From Stappia indica (GTDB lineage: Bacteria; Pseudomonadota; Alphaproteobacteria; Rhizobiales; Stappiaceae), in the NCBI RefSeq assembly GCF_009789575.1, contig NZ_CP046908.1:2707001-2771000 (forward strand): a stretch of 64,000 nt of DNA, written 5' to 3'. Below the pieces are notes generated by a model that saw only the letters and a list, made by a program, of their open reading frames with translations, ran no database searches and was not told the origin of the DNA. The position numbers were made by a program, and so were the translations under genes. Numbering within the stretch: position 1 is the stretch's first letter; every line of letters begins with the position of its first letter. Of the stretch, positions 7,714 to 15,891 are shown one piece after another.

Positions 7714-8631
7714 TTAGACCGGCTCGGATCGACGAAGGGCTCCGCGGGGATCGACCTGAACGGTTACATGATCGATCGCGTAGCGCTCCTTCAGCCAGGC
7801 CGTTATTACGGACGGCAACTGAAGCGGATCGCCACCCATTGCCGGCGTAACATGGACGGTCGCGACTACAGTGTCGTCCGTCAGCGTCCACGCGTGAAAG
7901 TGCCCTGCCTCCTCGACAAGCGGCAACTGGCTGAGTTCCAATTCAACGTTACGGGCATTCAGCCCGCGAGGCACCGCCTGCAGGAGCACCCGGATCGACT
8001 CGCTCACCAGAGTCCAGGCTGAACGAACGACAAGCAGCGCCACGAGAACCGAAAGGATCGGATCGAGCGCCCTCCAACCCGTCAGCATAATGCCGATGGC
8101 GGCAGCGATGGCTCCGACAGATCCCAGTAGATCGCCGACGACATGGAGGAACGCTCCGCGAAGGTTACTATCACCTTGGGAGCCGCGCATGAGAATCCAG
8201 GCTCCCCCCAGATTGACCAGTAACCCTATAGTCGCGACAATGAGCATGGGACCCGCGAGAATTTCTATAGGCTGGTTGATCCGGCCAACAGCTTCCCACG
8301 CGATCCAGGCAACCAGAAGAAGCAGACTCGCCCCGTTTGCCAGCGCGGCAAGGACGCGCACGCGGTGGAATCCGTAGGTCCGGCTATTGTCCGCAGGCCG
8401 CCTCGCTACCCGATAGGCAATCAGCGCAAGAAGTAGTGCTGCCGCGTCCGACACCATGTGACCGGAGTCCGCGATCAGCGCGAGCGAACCGGAGAGCCAG
8501 CCGCCGATTGCCTGTACAGCGGCGTAACCGGCAGTGAAGATGAAGACGAGCCGAATACGCCGCTCATTGCCGGCTGTCACCGCCGTTCCGTGATCATGCC
8601 CATCATTCGACCCGTGGATTTGCGAATTCAT
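7714..8631 (-). CDS. Cation diffusion facilitator, zinc-type exporter (copy 2)
   Basis: Paralogue of the CDF at 4899-5834, in the same orientation, 305 residues. The same HMVSD and HVVGD metal half-sites, six helices and C-terminal domain are present. The N-terminal GHDHG is retained. The copies differ mainly at the extreme N- and C-termini and in the loop after VPRG. It converges on ccdA with a 30-bp gap. Zn(II) export is inferred from the half-site residues; the two copies might differ in metal preference or in regulation. Confidence 0.9.
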   Translation of the reverse strand: MNSQIHGSNDGHDHGTAVTAGNERRIRLVFIFTAGYAAVQAIGGWLSGSLALIADSGHMVSDAAALLLALIAYRVARRPADNSRTYGFHRVRVLAALANGASLLLLVAWIAWEAVGRINQPIEILAGPMLIVATIGLLVNLGGAWILMRGSQGDSNLRGAFLHVVGDLLGSVGAIAAAIGIMLTGWRALDPILSVLVALLVVRSAWTLVSESIRVLLQAVPRGLNARNVELELSQLPLVEEAGHFHAWTLTDDTVVATVHVTPAMGGDPLQLPSVITAWLKERYAIDHVTVQVDPRGALRRSEPV

Positions 8632-8767
8632 TCTCCAGGTCCCTCCAAGGGTCTCACTTCCGGTTAGCAGTTAAATTCGGCTTCAACCGGGGATGATACT
8701 CATCTGAACAGTATCTAATGCGAACGTTCCGCGCACGGACTCGTCCTACTGAATACTATGCGGTCTC

Positions 8768-10054
8768 TTAGATCGCCAGAAACGGAACGCGGATGCCAAA
8801 AACACTCGCAAGCAATGTAAAATTAAGTGCGAGAACGATCGTGGCACCGACGAACGCAAGCCATTTCGTGCCCGGCCGCATGGCGTAACTACCCATCACA
8901 TCCCGTCGCGAGGTGAAAATGATCAAAGCGATCATCGGCACGGGCAGGGCAATCGACAAAACGACCTGACTCATCACCAATGCCTGGGTCGGGTTGACGC
9001 CCATGGCAACGACCACGAAGGCAGGCAGCATTGTCACGAGGCGTCGGAGCCATATCGGGACATGGAAATGCAGAAAGCCCTGCATGATTGTTTGGCCCGC
9101 CATGGTGCCGACCACGGAGCTTGAAACGCCCGAGGTAATCAGGGAAACGAGAAACACCGAAGCGGCTGCGGTACCGAGCAGCGGTGTCAGCATATGATAG
9201 GCGGTCTCGATCTCGGCGACGTCGCTGTTGCCTTGATGAAAGGCGCTTGCGGCCATGATAACCATCGCCATATTCACCATGCCTGCGATGGCGAGGGCAA
9301 CCACAACCTCAATGTTGGAGTATCGCAGTACCTTGCGGCGATCATTCTCGTTCCGGATCCGGACGCGGGACTGAGTGAGGCTCGAATGCAGGTAGATGGC
9401 GTGCGGCATCACCGTAGCGCCGATGATTCCCACTGCGATGGTCAATGCAGCTGCGTCCGGAAGCTGTGGCGTGATCAGACCTGTGGCGGCCTCTGTCCAG
9501 TCGACAGGGGCTATCACCAGTTCGATAAGATAACAAAGGCCGATGATCGCGACCATCGAGCCGATGATAAGCTCCATCGGCCTGAAGCCATGTTTCTCGA
9601 ATACCAGTATACCATACGTCACTATAGCCGTGACCGACATGCCCCAGAATATGGGAAGGTCGAAGAGCAGCGCCAGACCGATTGCGCCGCCGAGAAACTC
9701 CGCCAGATCCGTCGCCATGGCCGCCACTTCGCTCACCGCCCACATCACCCAGACAACCGGCGCAGGGAAGTGGTCGCGCGACATTTCAGCAAGGTTCTTC
9801 CCCGTCACGATGCCAAGGCGGGCGGACAGAGCCTGGAAAAGCATGGCGATAAGGTTTGCCAGAAGCACAACCCAGAGTAACTGGTACCCATAGCCTGCGC
9901 CGGCCTGAATGTTGGTTGCGAAATTGCCCGGATCGACATAGGCGATTGAGGCGATCACTGCCGGTCCGACAAAAAGGAGGCGGCCGGTAAAGCCGCGACG
10001 TTGGCCGGAAAGCACTTCAGCCATGGCGTTACGCGTGCGCTCTGTATCGTACAT
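8768..10054 (-). CDS. mntH: Nramp-family Mn(II)/H+ symporter
   Basis: A divalent-metal importer of 428 residues with about 11 membrane helices. The metal-site motif of helix 1 (DPGNFATNIQAG) and the helix 6 motif (MPHAIYLHSSL) are both intact, so manganese (or iron) uptake is likely. The ATG at 10054 is preferred: an upstream in-frame TTG at 10072 would add six residues without a ribosome site. It is divergent from mntR, and an MntR box lies between. The import function contrasts with the exporters around it; manganese uptake is a common counter-measure to oxidative stress and metal mis-loading. Confidence 0.92.
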   Translation of the reverse strand: MYDTERTRNAMAEVLSGQRRGFTGRLLFVGPAVIASIAYVDPGNFATNIQAGAGYGYQLLWVVLLANLIAMLFQALSARLGIVTGKNLAEMSRDHFPAPVVWVMWAVSEVAAMATDLAEFLGGAIGLALLFDLPIFWGMSVTAIVTYGILVFEKHGFRPMELIIGSMVAIIGLCYLIELVIAPVDWTEAATGLITPQLPDAAALTIAVGIIGATVMPHAIYLHSSLTQSRVRIRNENDRRKVLRYSNIEVVVALAIAGMVNMAMVIMAASAFHQGNSDVAEIETAYHMLTPLLGTAAASVFLVSLITSGVSSSVVGTMAGQTIMQGFLHFHVPIWLRRLVTMLPAFVVVAMGVNPTQALVMSQVVLSIALPVPMIALIIFTSRRDVMGSYAMRPGTKWLAFVGATIVLALNFTLLASVFGIRVPFLAI

Positions 10055-10085
10055 AAGGGTACCTAAATGCAATTGTGGGAACTTT

Positions 10086-10101
10086 TATAGCCGGTGCTAT
10101 A
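10086..10101. promoter_or_regulatory. MntR box in the mntH-mntR intergenic region
   Basis: Perfect inverted repeat TATAGC-CGGT-GCTATA. It matches the core TAGC-N4-GCTA of the known E. coli MntR operator. It lies 32 bp upstream of the mntH start and 138 bp upstream of mntR, so Mn-dependent repression of mntH is expected. Confidence 0.75.
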
Positions 10102-10238
10102 TTAAGTGCAATAGGGTAATATAATAAGTTTCATGCATGATGGTAACGTCGAATTTGCCAATTCGCGGAAACAAGTTTACCCTTGGCTAAATTTGAGCCG
10201 CGGGCTCATCTCTCCGATTAGGTGACCGACAGATACAG

Positions 10239-10682
10239 ATGACAAAGCCCAACAACTCTCCGCCTCGCCCCGCCCAGCACGCGCGTCGCTTCGCACATGT
10301 CCGGGAATGTCAAGCAAGCGCGCTCATCGAAGACTATGTCGAGATGATCGGCGACCTTATTGAAATCAATGGAGAGGCAAGAGTTGCAGACATCGCCGCG
10401 CGAATGGGCGTGGCGCAACCTACAGCAACCAAGGCTGTCGCGAGACTAAAACGCCAGGGTCTGGCAACGTCAAGGCCCTATCGCGGGATATTTCTGACCG
10501 ACGAAGGCAAGCAGCTCGCGGACCGTGTACGGTCACGCCACCTCATCGTCGTTCAATTCCTCGTCGCTCTTGGAGTGCCAGAGGAAACAGCCGAGATTGA
10601 CGGCGAAGGCATCGAGCATCACGTGTCAGATCAAACTCTCTCTGCATTTGAGAAATATTTAGCATTTATCAAATCAAAATGA
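10239..10682 (+). CDS. mntR: Manganese-responsive regulator MntR (DtxR family)
   Basis: A DNA-binding regulator of 147 residues. It has a DtxR/MntR winged helix (about residues 27-85, with ARMGVAQPTATKAVARLKRQGL as recognition region) and the dimerisation/metal domain with the family's EIDGEGIEHHVSDQTL segment. The Glu and His residues there are metal ligands. It probably represses mntH through the palindrome at 10086-10101 when Mn(II) is abundant. The N-terminal extension (PNNSPPRPAQHARRF) is as in other proteobacterial MntR proteins. Confidence 0.9.
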   Translation: MTKPNNSPPRPAQHARRFAHVRECQASALIEDYVEMIGDLIEINGEARVADIAARMGVAQPTATKAVARLKRQGLATSRPYRGIFLTDEGKQLADRVRSRHLIVVQFLVALGVPEETAEIDGEGIEHHVSDQTLSAFEKYLAFIKSK

Positions 10683-10718
10683 AAAAATTGAACATTAACT
10701 AGCCAGACCGCATCTCTG

Positions 10719-10742
10719 AAAATATATGAAATGATATATTTT
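10719..10742. terminator. AT-rich inverted repeat after mntR
   Basis: AAAATATAT-GAAATG-ATATATTTT, a perfect 9-bp inverted repeat 36 bp after the mntR stop, followed by TTCTC. It could be a weak intrinsic terminator, but it lacks a GC-rich stem. Confidence 0.4.
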
Positions 10743-10814
10743 TCTCAGAATTGAAAGTATTGTTTGCATTTATAGCTCGTGAAGATAGGATAGTCCCGAC
10801 ATATAAGGGGTTGA

Positions 10815-10952
10815 TTGCCGCTGACGCCGGAATATCAAGTGCTGCGGCGCTTGAAGTATCTATCGGAAATCTTCTTGGATGCAGGCATGATTGAGTCGCC
10901 TAGCGTGTTACTAGAACGGCTGTGTCGGAGCGTGCTCAAACTGGAACGCTAA
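10815..10952 (+). CDS. Possible small protein of 45 residues, unrecognised
   Basis: An open frame from TTG 10815 to TAA 10952, with AAGGGG 4 nt ahead of the start. The predicted peptide is helical and charged (TPEYQVLRRLKYLSEIF then a second helix LLERLCRSVLKLER). No family is recognised. It lies alone between mntR and the convergent dsbA-like gene. It could be a true small protein, the tail of a deleted gene, or chance. Confidence 0.3.
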   Translation: MPLTPEYQVLRRLKYLSEIFLDAGMIESPSVLLERLCRSVLKLER

Positions 10953-10964
10953 AATTCAGTCCGC

Positions 10965-11750
10965 TTATTGGTCATATCCAACCGGCGGCGCACCGGCTTC
11001 GAAAGGTCCCTTTTGGCGAGCCGTTTCGATTGCATCAGCAAGGGGTTTCTTTCCGACTGCCCCCTCGATGATCTGCTCACCGGCAATGAACGAAGGCGTA
11101 CCCGTCAGCCCAAGGCGTTGCGCAAGCGCGATGTTAGCTGAGATGATGCTCTCCACCGCAGGCTTGGCCATCTCTTCAGACAACTGTTTGCGATCAAGGC
11201 CCATCTCCTCTGCCAAGCCTAACGCACGGTCACGGTTTATTTGTCCCTGCATATCCATCAGTCTGACATGGAAATCGGCAGCGACAGAGTTGCCTTTCAG
11301 TCGGCTTACGGAAAGCGCCACCTTCGCAGCCTCAACTGAACCCGGCCCAAGAATCGGAAAATTCTTAAGAACGACCCGCAGCTTGGGATCCTCGGCCACG
11401 AGGGCTTTGACGTCTGGAGCTGCCCGCTTGCAGTAGCCGCAGTTGAAGTCGAAGAATTCAACCAGCGTCGTGTCCCCATCAAGATTTCCAAGGAGTACAT
11501 CGTTGCCTGAGCGAAGCAGTGTATCCGCTTCCGCCTGTATCGTCTGTAACCTGGCTTGGGCTTGAGCCGCCTGGGTCCGCTTTTCAAGTTCCCCGAGCGC
11601 TTCCTCGATGATCTCGGGATTCTGCAAGATGTATTCCCGGACGATCTTTTCCACCTCTCCGCGATCAACTGTTTGAGCGAACACAGGCGAGGACGCTAAC
11701 AGCATCGCGTAGGTAAAGCAGCCTAGCCGGCTTATACGCACAACTTCCAT
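10965..11750 (-). CDS. Periplasmic DsbA/ScsC-like thiol-disulfide oxidoreductase
   Basis: An exported protein of 261 residues. It has a signal peptide (cleavage about residue 25, VFAQ), a helical N-terminal segment (EIIEEALGELEKR...) as in ScsC/DsbG-like trimeric proteins, and a thioredoxin fold with active site FDFNCGYCK near residue 105. The cis-Pro loop is GTPSF. The family oxidises, isomerises or reduces disulfides, and ScsC is linked to copper tolerance in Salmonella. It follows the zinc-ribbon gene by 18 bp, so both share the MerR-type promoter at 12172-12202. CcdA (6943-7683) is the likely electron donor. Confidence 0.87.
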   Translation of the reverse strand: MEVVRISRLGCFTYAMLLASSPVFAQTVDRGEVEKIVREYILQNPEIIEEALGELEKRTQAAQAQARLQTIQAEADTLLRSGNDVLLGNLDGDTTLVEFFDFNCGYCKRAAPDVKALVAEDPKLRVVLKNFPILGPGSVEAAKVALSVSRLKGNSVAADFHVRLMDMQGQINRDRALGLAEEMGLDRKQLSEEMAKPAVESIISANIALAQRLGLTGTPSFIAGEQIIEGAVGKKPLADAIETARQKGPFEAGAPPVGYDQ

Positions 11751-11768
11751 GATTGATCCCCTTCGGCG

Positions 11769-12122
11769 TTAGTCGAACAATCGGCCGAGGAATGAGCCGT
11801 GCCTTCGACCATGACCGCCATGGCCATGGCGGTCATGGTCGCTATAGTCGCGACGATGGTCATCGCGACAGTCGCTGGACGCATTGCGTGCTGGCGTTTG
11901 GGCACGTCCGCGATCTAGCTGTTGCTGGGGATAGTGAGCGTCTTCAGCCACGCTGCGCTCGATGATCTTGTCGAGCTCACCTCGATCCAGCCATACCCCC
12001 CGGCATTTTGGGCAGTAGTCGATCTCGATACCTTGTCGCTCGCTCATGACGAGGTCGACCCTGCAAAGCGGGCAAAGGAGGCTGTGACCTTTCGCGCCAG
12101 ATACCTGGGAAGTTCCTAACAT
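11769..12122 (-). CDS. Zinc-ribbon (TFIIB-type) protein with His-rich C-terminal tail
   Basis: A cytoplasmic protein of 117 residues. A zf-TFIIB ribbon near residues 15-55 has the pairs CPLC and CPKC, followed by GVWLDRGELDKIIER, a hallmark of this family. The C-terminal third is low complexity, with many His, Asp, Arg and Gly (for example DHDRHGHGGHGRRHG). It could bind metal directly or act as a cytosolic zinc/copper buffer; that is inference. First gene of an operon with the DsbA-like gene, behind a MerR-type operator. Confidence 0.82.
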   Translation of the reverse strand: MLGTSQVSGAKGHSLLCPLCRVDLVMSERQGIEIDYCPKCRGVWLDRGELDKIIERSVAEDAHYPQQQLDRGRAQTPARNASSDCRDDHRRDYSDHDRHGHGGHGRRHGSFLGRLFD

Positions 12123-12171
12123 TTGTTCTCTCCTGGCAATCGCGTGGGCGACTAAAGCATCCTGTTGCCAG

Positions 12172-12202
12172 AACGTAGGACCTCCAGCAGGTTGAGGTTC
12201 AA
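12172..12202 (-). promoter_or_regulatory. MerR-family promoter/operator for the zinc-ribbon/DsbA operon
   Basis: On the minus strand, TTGAAC (12202-12197) is followed by a 19-bp spacer and TACGTT (12177-12172). The dyad ACCTC-AACCTGCTG-GAGGT has the same half-sites and the same 9-nt centre length as the ccdA operator at 6907-6937. Confidence 0.68.
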
Positions 12203-12345
12203 GGGCGAAAATGTCGCAAGATTCTGCTCAAACACGACAGTGCTGCTGCCGGTGTTTGGACACCGGCTCGGTTTGCAGCCCGTTACATCTGCAACAGATG
12301 CTCGATCAGGATCATCGATCCAAGGCAACTAGGCACAAGGCCTCC

Positions 12346-12434
12346 GACCAACTCAGCCTTCTCACAAGGCGGGCCGAAAAGGACAAAACGAAGATAGAAG
12401 CGGTGGCAGATAAGGGCCCGTGCAAGGGCTTGCT
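12346..12434 (+). pseudogene. Relic of an IS1182-type transposase (catalytic region)
   Basis: The translated stretch DQLSLL...KIEAVADKG resembles the IS1182-family segment that contains VADKGYY, but reads GPCKG in place of GYYKG. It is flanked by unrelated sequence with no start or continuation. It overlaps the end of the ICMT-like gene on the other strand. The rest of the 12203-12434 interval has no recognisable gene. Confidence 0.45.
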
Positions 12435-13052
12435 CTACAATGGGAGCTGCCAACCAGAAATCACAGCAGCCTGTCGCAGCTCTTCAATCACTTCAATGCC
12501 GATGATACCGGCGAGGAACCAGCTGACGTCTTTTAGCGACCGAATGAATGTCTGCGACTGGACAAGAAGAATATCCTCACTTTCCGGAACATGGAGGCGC
12601 GGAAAGAAACGCGGCACGCGGGCCATGTACAAAATGTAATCCGCCCCAAACAGGCTAAGAAGCCTCTTTTCTTCATTCTTGATCACAGATCTGTAGTAAC
12701 CAAAAAACACGATGGCGCTTATCACCGCCAAAGAAATATTCTGTGCCGCGAGGCATACGCCAATCAGCCCGAGGAAGGAGAAAAAGTAGAGTGGATTTCT
12801 GCTGAGCGAATACGGTCCGCTTTGGCATAAATCCAGATCCTTTCGTCCTCCGATGTATAAGGTGCACCAGAGCCGACCAAGGACTGCCGCAAAGACCAGA
12901 AAGAAGCCAACAAACTCGACCAGGCTGTAGCTAAGTGTTTCAAAACCTTCCGGCTGAGTTGCAATGAGCATGGTCAGCCACGCTGGAGCCAACAGCCAGG
13001 TAACCAAGGTTCTTTTTCGCTCGACCGGCGACTTCGCATGCATCGACTTCAA
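12435..13052 (-). CDS. Isoprenylcysteine carboxyl methyltransferase-like (ICMT/PEMT family) membrane protein
   Basis: A membrane protein of 205 residues. The ICMT/PEMT signature is GPYSLSRNPLYFFSF (about residues 82-96) and later EEKRLLSLFGADYILYMARVPRF, which form the SAM-binding region. Bacterial members methylate unknown small molecules or lipids, and such genes turn up often in metal-resistance clusters. It lies 7 bp downstream of the SleB-domain gene and is probably co-transcribed with it. Substrate unknown. Confidence 0.8.
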   Translation of the reverse strand: MKSMHAKSPVERKRTLVTWLLAPAWLTMLIATQPEGFETLSYSLVEFVGFFLVFAAVLGRLWCTLYIGGRKDLDLCQSGPYSLSRNPLYFFSFLGLIGVCLAAQNISLAVISAIVFFGYYRSVIKNEEKRLLSLFGADYILYMARVPRFFPRLHVPESEDILLVQSQTFIRSLKDVSWFLAGIIGIEVIEELRQAAVISGWQLPL

Positions 13053-13059
13053 CAGTTAT

Positions 13060-14232
13060 CTAGCTCCAGCCGCCACCAAAGGTGCGATAAAAAATATGCG
13101 ATCCGATTTGGGTCATGCGCTCCATGGAGCGAGCCCAACGCGGGCTAACGTAGGTGGCATTGTAGTGGGTCGATGACGCGACTTCGGGTAAGAATATCTT
13201 CCCACCGGTGACTGCCATCGCCACATCCGTTGCCAGACGATACGCGCGTCGATCCGCAATGACATCTGGAATGCCGTCGCAGGCAAAGGAAAACTGGCAT
13301 CTGTTGATCAAGCTGTCGTTTTGATAAACTACGTCGCAGACGCTTGCTGGATATGCAGGGTTTCGCACACGATTGAGAATGACCTGCGCGACCGCGGCCT
13401 GGCCCTTAACCTCTTCGCCTCTAGCCTCGAAATAGATCGCGGTTGCAAGGCACTTTTGCTCGGCGCTTGAAAAGACGGATTTCGGAAGGGGCTGCTTCAT
13501 CCAATCGTGGTCACCTTCCATCGTGGGCGGGACGAAGCGACCGGCTTCCTCATCGGTCCCCAGCAGCGCTGCGAAGGCACCGGATGAAGCATGGAACCCG
13601 TCCTTTGGGGCATAAGCTGTGGCCAGGATGTCTGCGCCATCGTTGTTGACCAGTTCAGCAAGAACCTCTGGTATTCCGACGAGACGATCGTCCGCAGGGC
13701 TATGAAAGGTCGACTGACCCGACGCGAAATCAGCATCAGGGTTTGCAAATCCTCTTAGAAGATAGGCTGTATAAGTTTCCGACTCGAATATGCGCGCTGA
13801 CAGCGCCTGACTGACAAGCCGAGCCTCCGGGCTCTTTCGGGATGCCACACTAAGGAGACGTGGCTTCTTTGTTTCTTCGACCACTCTCTGAGATGTGAGG
13901 GAGAGTTCTCGGTTTACAGGCAAATTGATGCGCTGGCCCGGGACTACTAGATCCAGATTTCCGACGTTGCCGGGAATATTTGCATTGCGCAGGCGGAGCT
14001 CCTGCAAATGGGAACAGTTGTCGGATCGCTCGACATAGGCCGCCCACCGATCTGCTGTCGGACCGATCTCACGTTCCGATTTAGCGTCCCGGATCCCGGT
14101 GGGCGACGCAAAACCGAATACCAGCCAACTCGCGCAGAGAACTGCAAGCACCCGCTGGCGACCGCCCAATGATCGTCGCTGGGCAGCGACCTTCGATTTC
14201 GACCGCAAAATCTCATTCCTCCGAATGCCCAC
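13060..14232 (-). CDS. Cell wall hydrolase with SleB domain
   Basis: An exported protein of 390 residues. An N-terminal membrane anchor or signal lies near residues 25-45. The middle region is poorly conserved, with a VVPGQRINLPV segment. The C-terminal SleB/CwlJ-type domain begins near AIYFEARGE (about residue 265) and ends STHYNATYVSPRWA, the catalytic signature of this peptidoglycan hydrolase family. Rhizobial cell wall hydrolases of this kind remodel peptidoglycan. First gene of a pair with the ICMT-like gene. Two GTTAAC hexamers lie in its upstream region (14249-14273). Confidence 0.87.
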   Translation of the reverse strand: MGIRRNEILRSKSKVAAQRRSLGGRQRVLAVLCASWLVFGFASPTGIRDAKSEREIGPTADRWAAYVERSDNCSHLQELRLRNANIPGNVGNLDLVVPGQRINLPVNRELSLTSQRVVEETKKPRLLSVASRKSPEARLVSQALSARIFESETYTAYLLRGFANPDADFASGQSTFHSPADDRLVGIPEVLAELVNNDGADILATAYAPKDGFHASSGAFAALLGTDEEAGRFVPPTMEGDHDWMKQPLPKSVFSSAEQKCLATAIYFEARGEEVKGQAAVAQVILNRVRNPAYPASVCDVVYQNDSLINRCQFSFACDGIPDVIADRRAYRLATDVAMAVTGGKIFLPEVASSTHYNATYVSPRWARSMERMTQIGSHIFYRTFGGGWS

Positions 14233-14432
14233 ACGCGGAAAAGAATCGAGTGTTAACCTTGATAGAAAGTTAACGCCAGTGTGACGGCAAGTCGCGATGT
14301 CACGGCTGATCCATATGCCCGTTGAACCTCATCCTGCCTGAGCATTTACTTGAGTTCGAAAGAGGGCAATTCGATTCAACAAGACCGAGGAAGAAGATGA
14401 CGTCCCTGGGCGTGGTGTAGCTGGGTAGCGCG

Positions 14433-14811
14433 GTGGTCATCGGCGCTTTCCGGCATCCGGGCAGGCAATCTGGCATGCGATGCGGAACCGCGACGGGCGG
14501 CCTGATTGCAACCTATATGGTGGTTGACGCCTACTCTGTCAGAGCCCTCGGTGTTGCGCCGGTCGTGCTGGACTGGTTTTCGAACCTGCCTCGGTTCTTC
14601 CTTCTGGCCCCGCTTGTGAGTGCTAATCTCCGCCGCGCCATCGAGGCAATGCGTATCTGCTGGTGGATAGCGGTCGGGGTCAGCGTGCTCTCCCCGCTGT
14701 CCTACATCCTCGTGCTGGCTGCGCTGAGCTCGGGCGCTCCCCTTCGCCTGATTGCCCATGCTCCAAATGTCGATGGTGGTCGGTGCGCTCAGAGGAATCC
14801 TCTCCGCTCTT
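14433..14811 (+). pseudogene. EamA/DMT-family transporter remnant
   Basis: The frame from 14433 encodes helices typical of the second EamA domain (GLIATYMVVDAYSVRALG, then SPLSYILVLAALSSGAPL). About 14750 the match jumps to another frame (MSMVVGALRGILSAL), which indicates a frameshift. The N-terminal half of the transporter and the end are missing. The remaining 14812-15027 shows nothing recognisable. Confidence 0.7.
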
Positions 14812-15027
14812 CATGCGGCAATCCGTCCACACCGCCTAGCTCAACTCTTCCGCACGATCTTTTGCATTTGGCCGGGGCGGAATCGCCAGTGCCGCGCGCT
14901 TCGCGAAATGGACGACGATCAGCCTCACGATTTTGGAGTCAGTCGAGGGGTGGCTATTCGGAAAGGCCATAGGCCATTCTGGTGGCAATTGCATTGCGAC
15001 ACCCCAGCAGGGAACGCATGTGGCAGT

Positions 15028-15357
15028 CTACTTTGGCGGCAACGTTGATACGAAGTCGATTCCGCGCTGCACCCATCCGGCAAACGCTTCATCAGACGGC
15101 ATTCCGGGCATGTCCACCAAGATAAAACCAGCGACCGGCTGTCCTCCGATCTGCATCAATCGGACATGGGGCATGGCCAACACCTCGTCCTGGGCCTCGC
15201 GCCCGACCCGGACCATGAGGGATGCGCCGCTCACTCCGCAACTCATGTGGCCACGGATCATGAAGCAGAGCGCCCCCATCATCTTTCTCTCGATGACGTT
15301 GGCATGTTCTGCAAGGATGAGCCGCACACGCGCGGCTAACGATTCATCGTAGGCCAT
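15028..15357 (-). CDS. TfoX N-terminal domain protein
   Basis: A protein of 109 residues matching the TfoX/Sxy N-terminal domain: ARVRLILAEHANVIERKMMGALCFMIRGHM, then MVRVGREAQDEVLAMP and FILVDMPGM. In enterobacteria TfoX activates competence genes. Stand-alone N-terminal-domain proteins in alphaproteobacteria have no clear role. It lies downstream of the MAPEG gene on the same strand, 39 bp apart. Confidence 0.82.
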   Translation of the reverse strand: MAYDESLAARVRLILAEHANVIERKMMGALCFMIRGHMSCGVSGASLMVRVGREAQDEVLAMPHVRLMQIGGQPVAGFILVDMPGMPSDEAFAGWVQRGIDFVSTLPPK

Positions 15358-15396
15358 CGTGGTGCTTTCCTGCCGGCAGCCGGATCGTGGTCCACA

Positions 15397-15789
15397 TCAA
15401 AACAGGGCTGGCCACAGGATCATCCCGATACCGACAATGCTTGTGGCAAAAAGCACCGACCGCAAGACCGGGATGCCGATGGCATAAACCACCCAGAAGG
15501 CTATGCGGGCAACCAGCCAGATGATCGCGCCAGCCGCCGTCAAAAGGCCGTTCACCTCGGCAACCACGACAATCAGGATCGCGGCGGCGGCGATGGGGAA
15601 GGTTTCCATATAGTTGGCCTGCGCGCGCTTCAGCCGCCCCACCAGTGCGCTCCACGGCGGCATCTCCGCCTCGCGCGAAGACAGCGCCCATTTCATCCCA
15701 TATTGCCGACCTTCCATTTCGGCGGCGATGTAGGTCTGGGCGACGCCAAGGATGCAGCCCAATGCCAGAACGATCAGTTCGATAGTCAT
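15397..15789 (-). CDS. MAPEG-family membrane protein
   Basis: A four-helix inner-membrane protein of 130 residues with the family signature RAQANYMETFPIAAAA (near residues 54-69). MAPEG proteins include microsomal glutathione transferases; the bacterial substrate is unknown. Although the frame is open upstream to 16218, the ATG at 15789 starts the first helix (MTIELIVLALG) directly, and the upstream part is antisense to the HxlR gene. Divergent from the HxlR-type regulator, which may control it. Confidence 0.84.
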   Translation of the reverse strand: MTIELIVLALGCILGVAQTYIAAEMEGRQYGMKWALSSREAEMPPWSALVGRLKRAQANYMETFPIAAAAILIVVVAEVNGLLTAAGAIIWLVARIAFWVVYAIGIPVLRSVLFATSIVGIGMILWPALF

Positions 15790-15891
15790 GGTCCACGCCC
15801 TGTCAGTCTTCGGTAGAATATGCTGGATGAAGGGTATCTGCCTTGATACGTTTTCGTAAATACGGACAAAAAGGGTAGCACGGAGGAGGGC

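Noticed and set aside
12211-12639. A 142-codon gene overlapping the ICMT-like gene
   Set aside because: The 3' half is antisense to the methyltransferase gene and the 5' half is mostly IS1182 relic; no coherent protein.
14249-14273. Two GTTAAC hexamers as a CtrA site upstream of the SleB gene
   Set aside because: The CtrA consensus needs TTAA-N7-TTAA; the spacing here is about 12-13 nt, so this is not a match.
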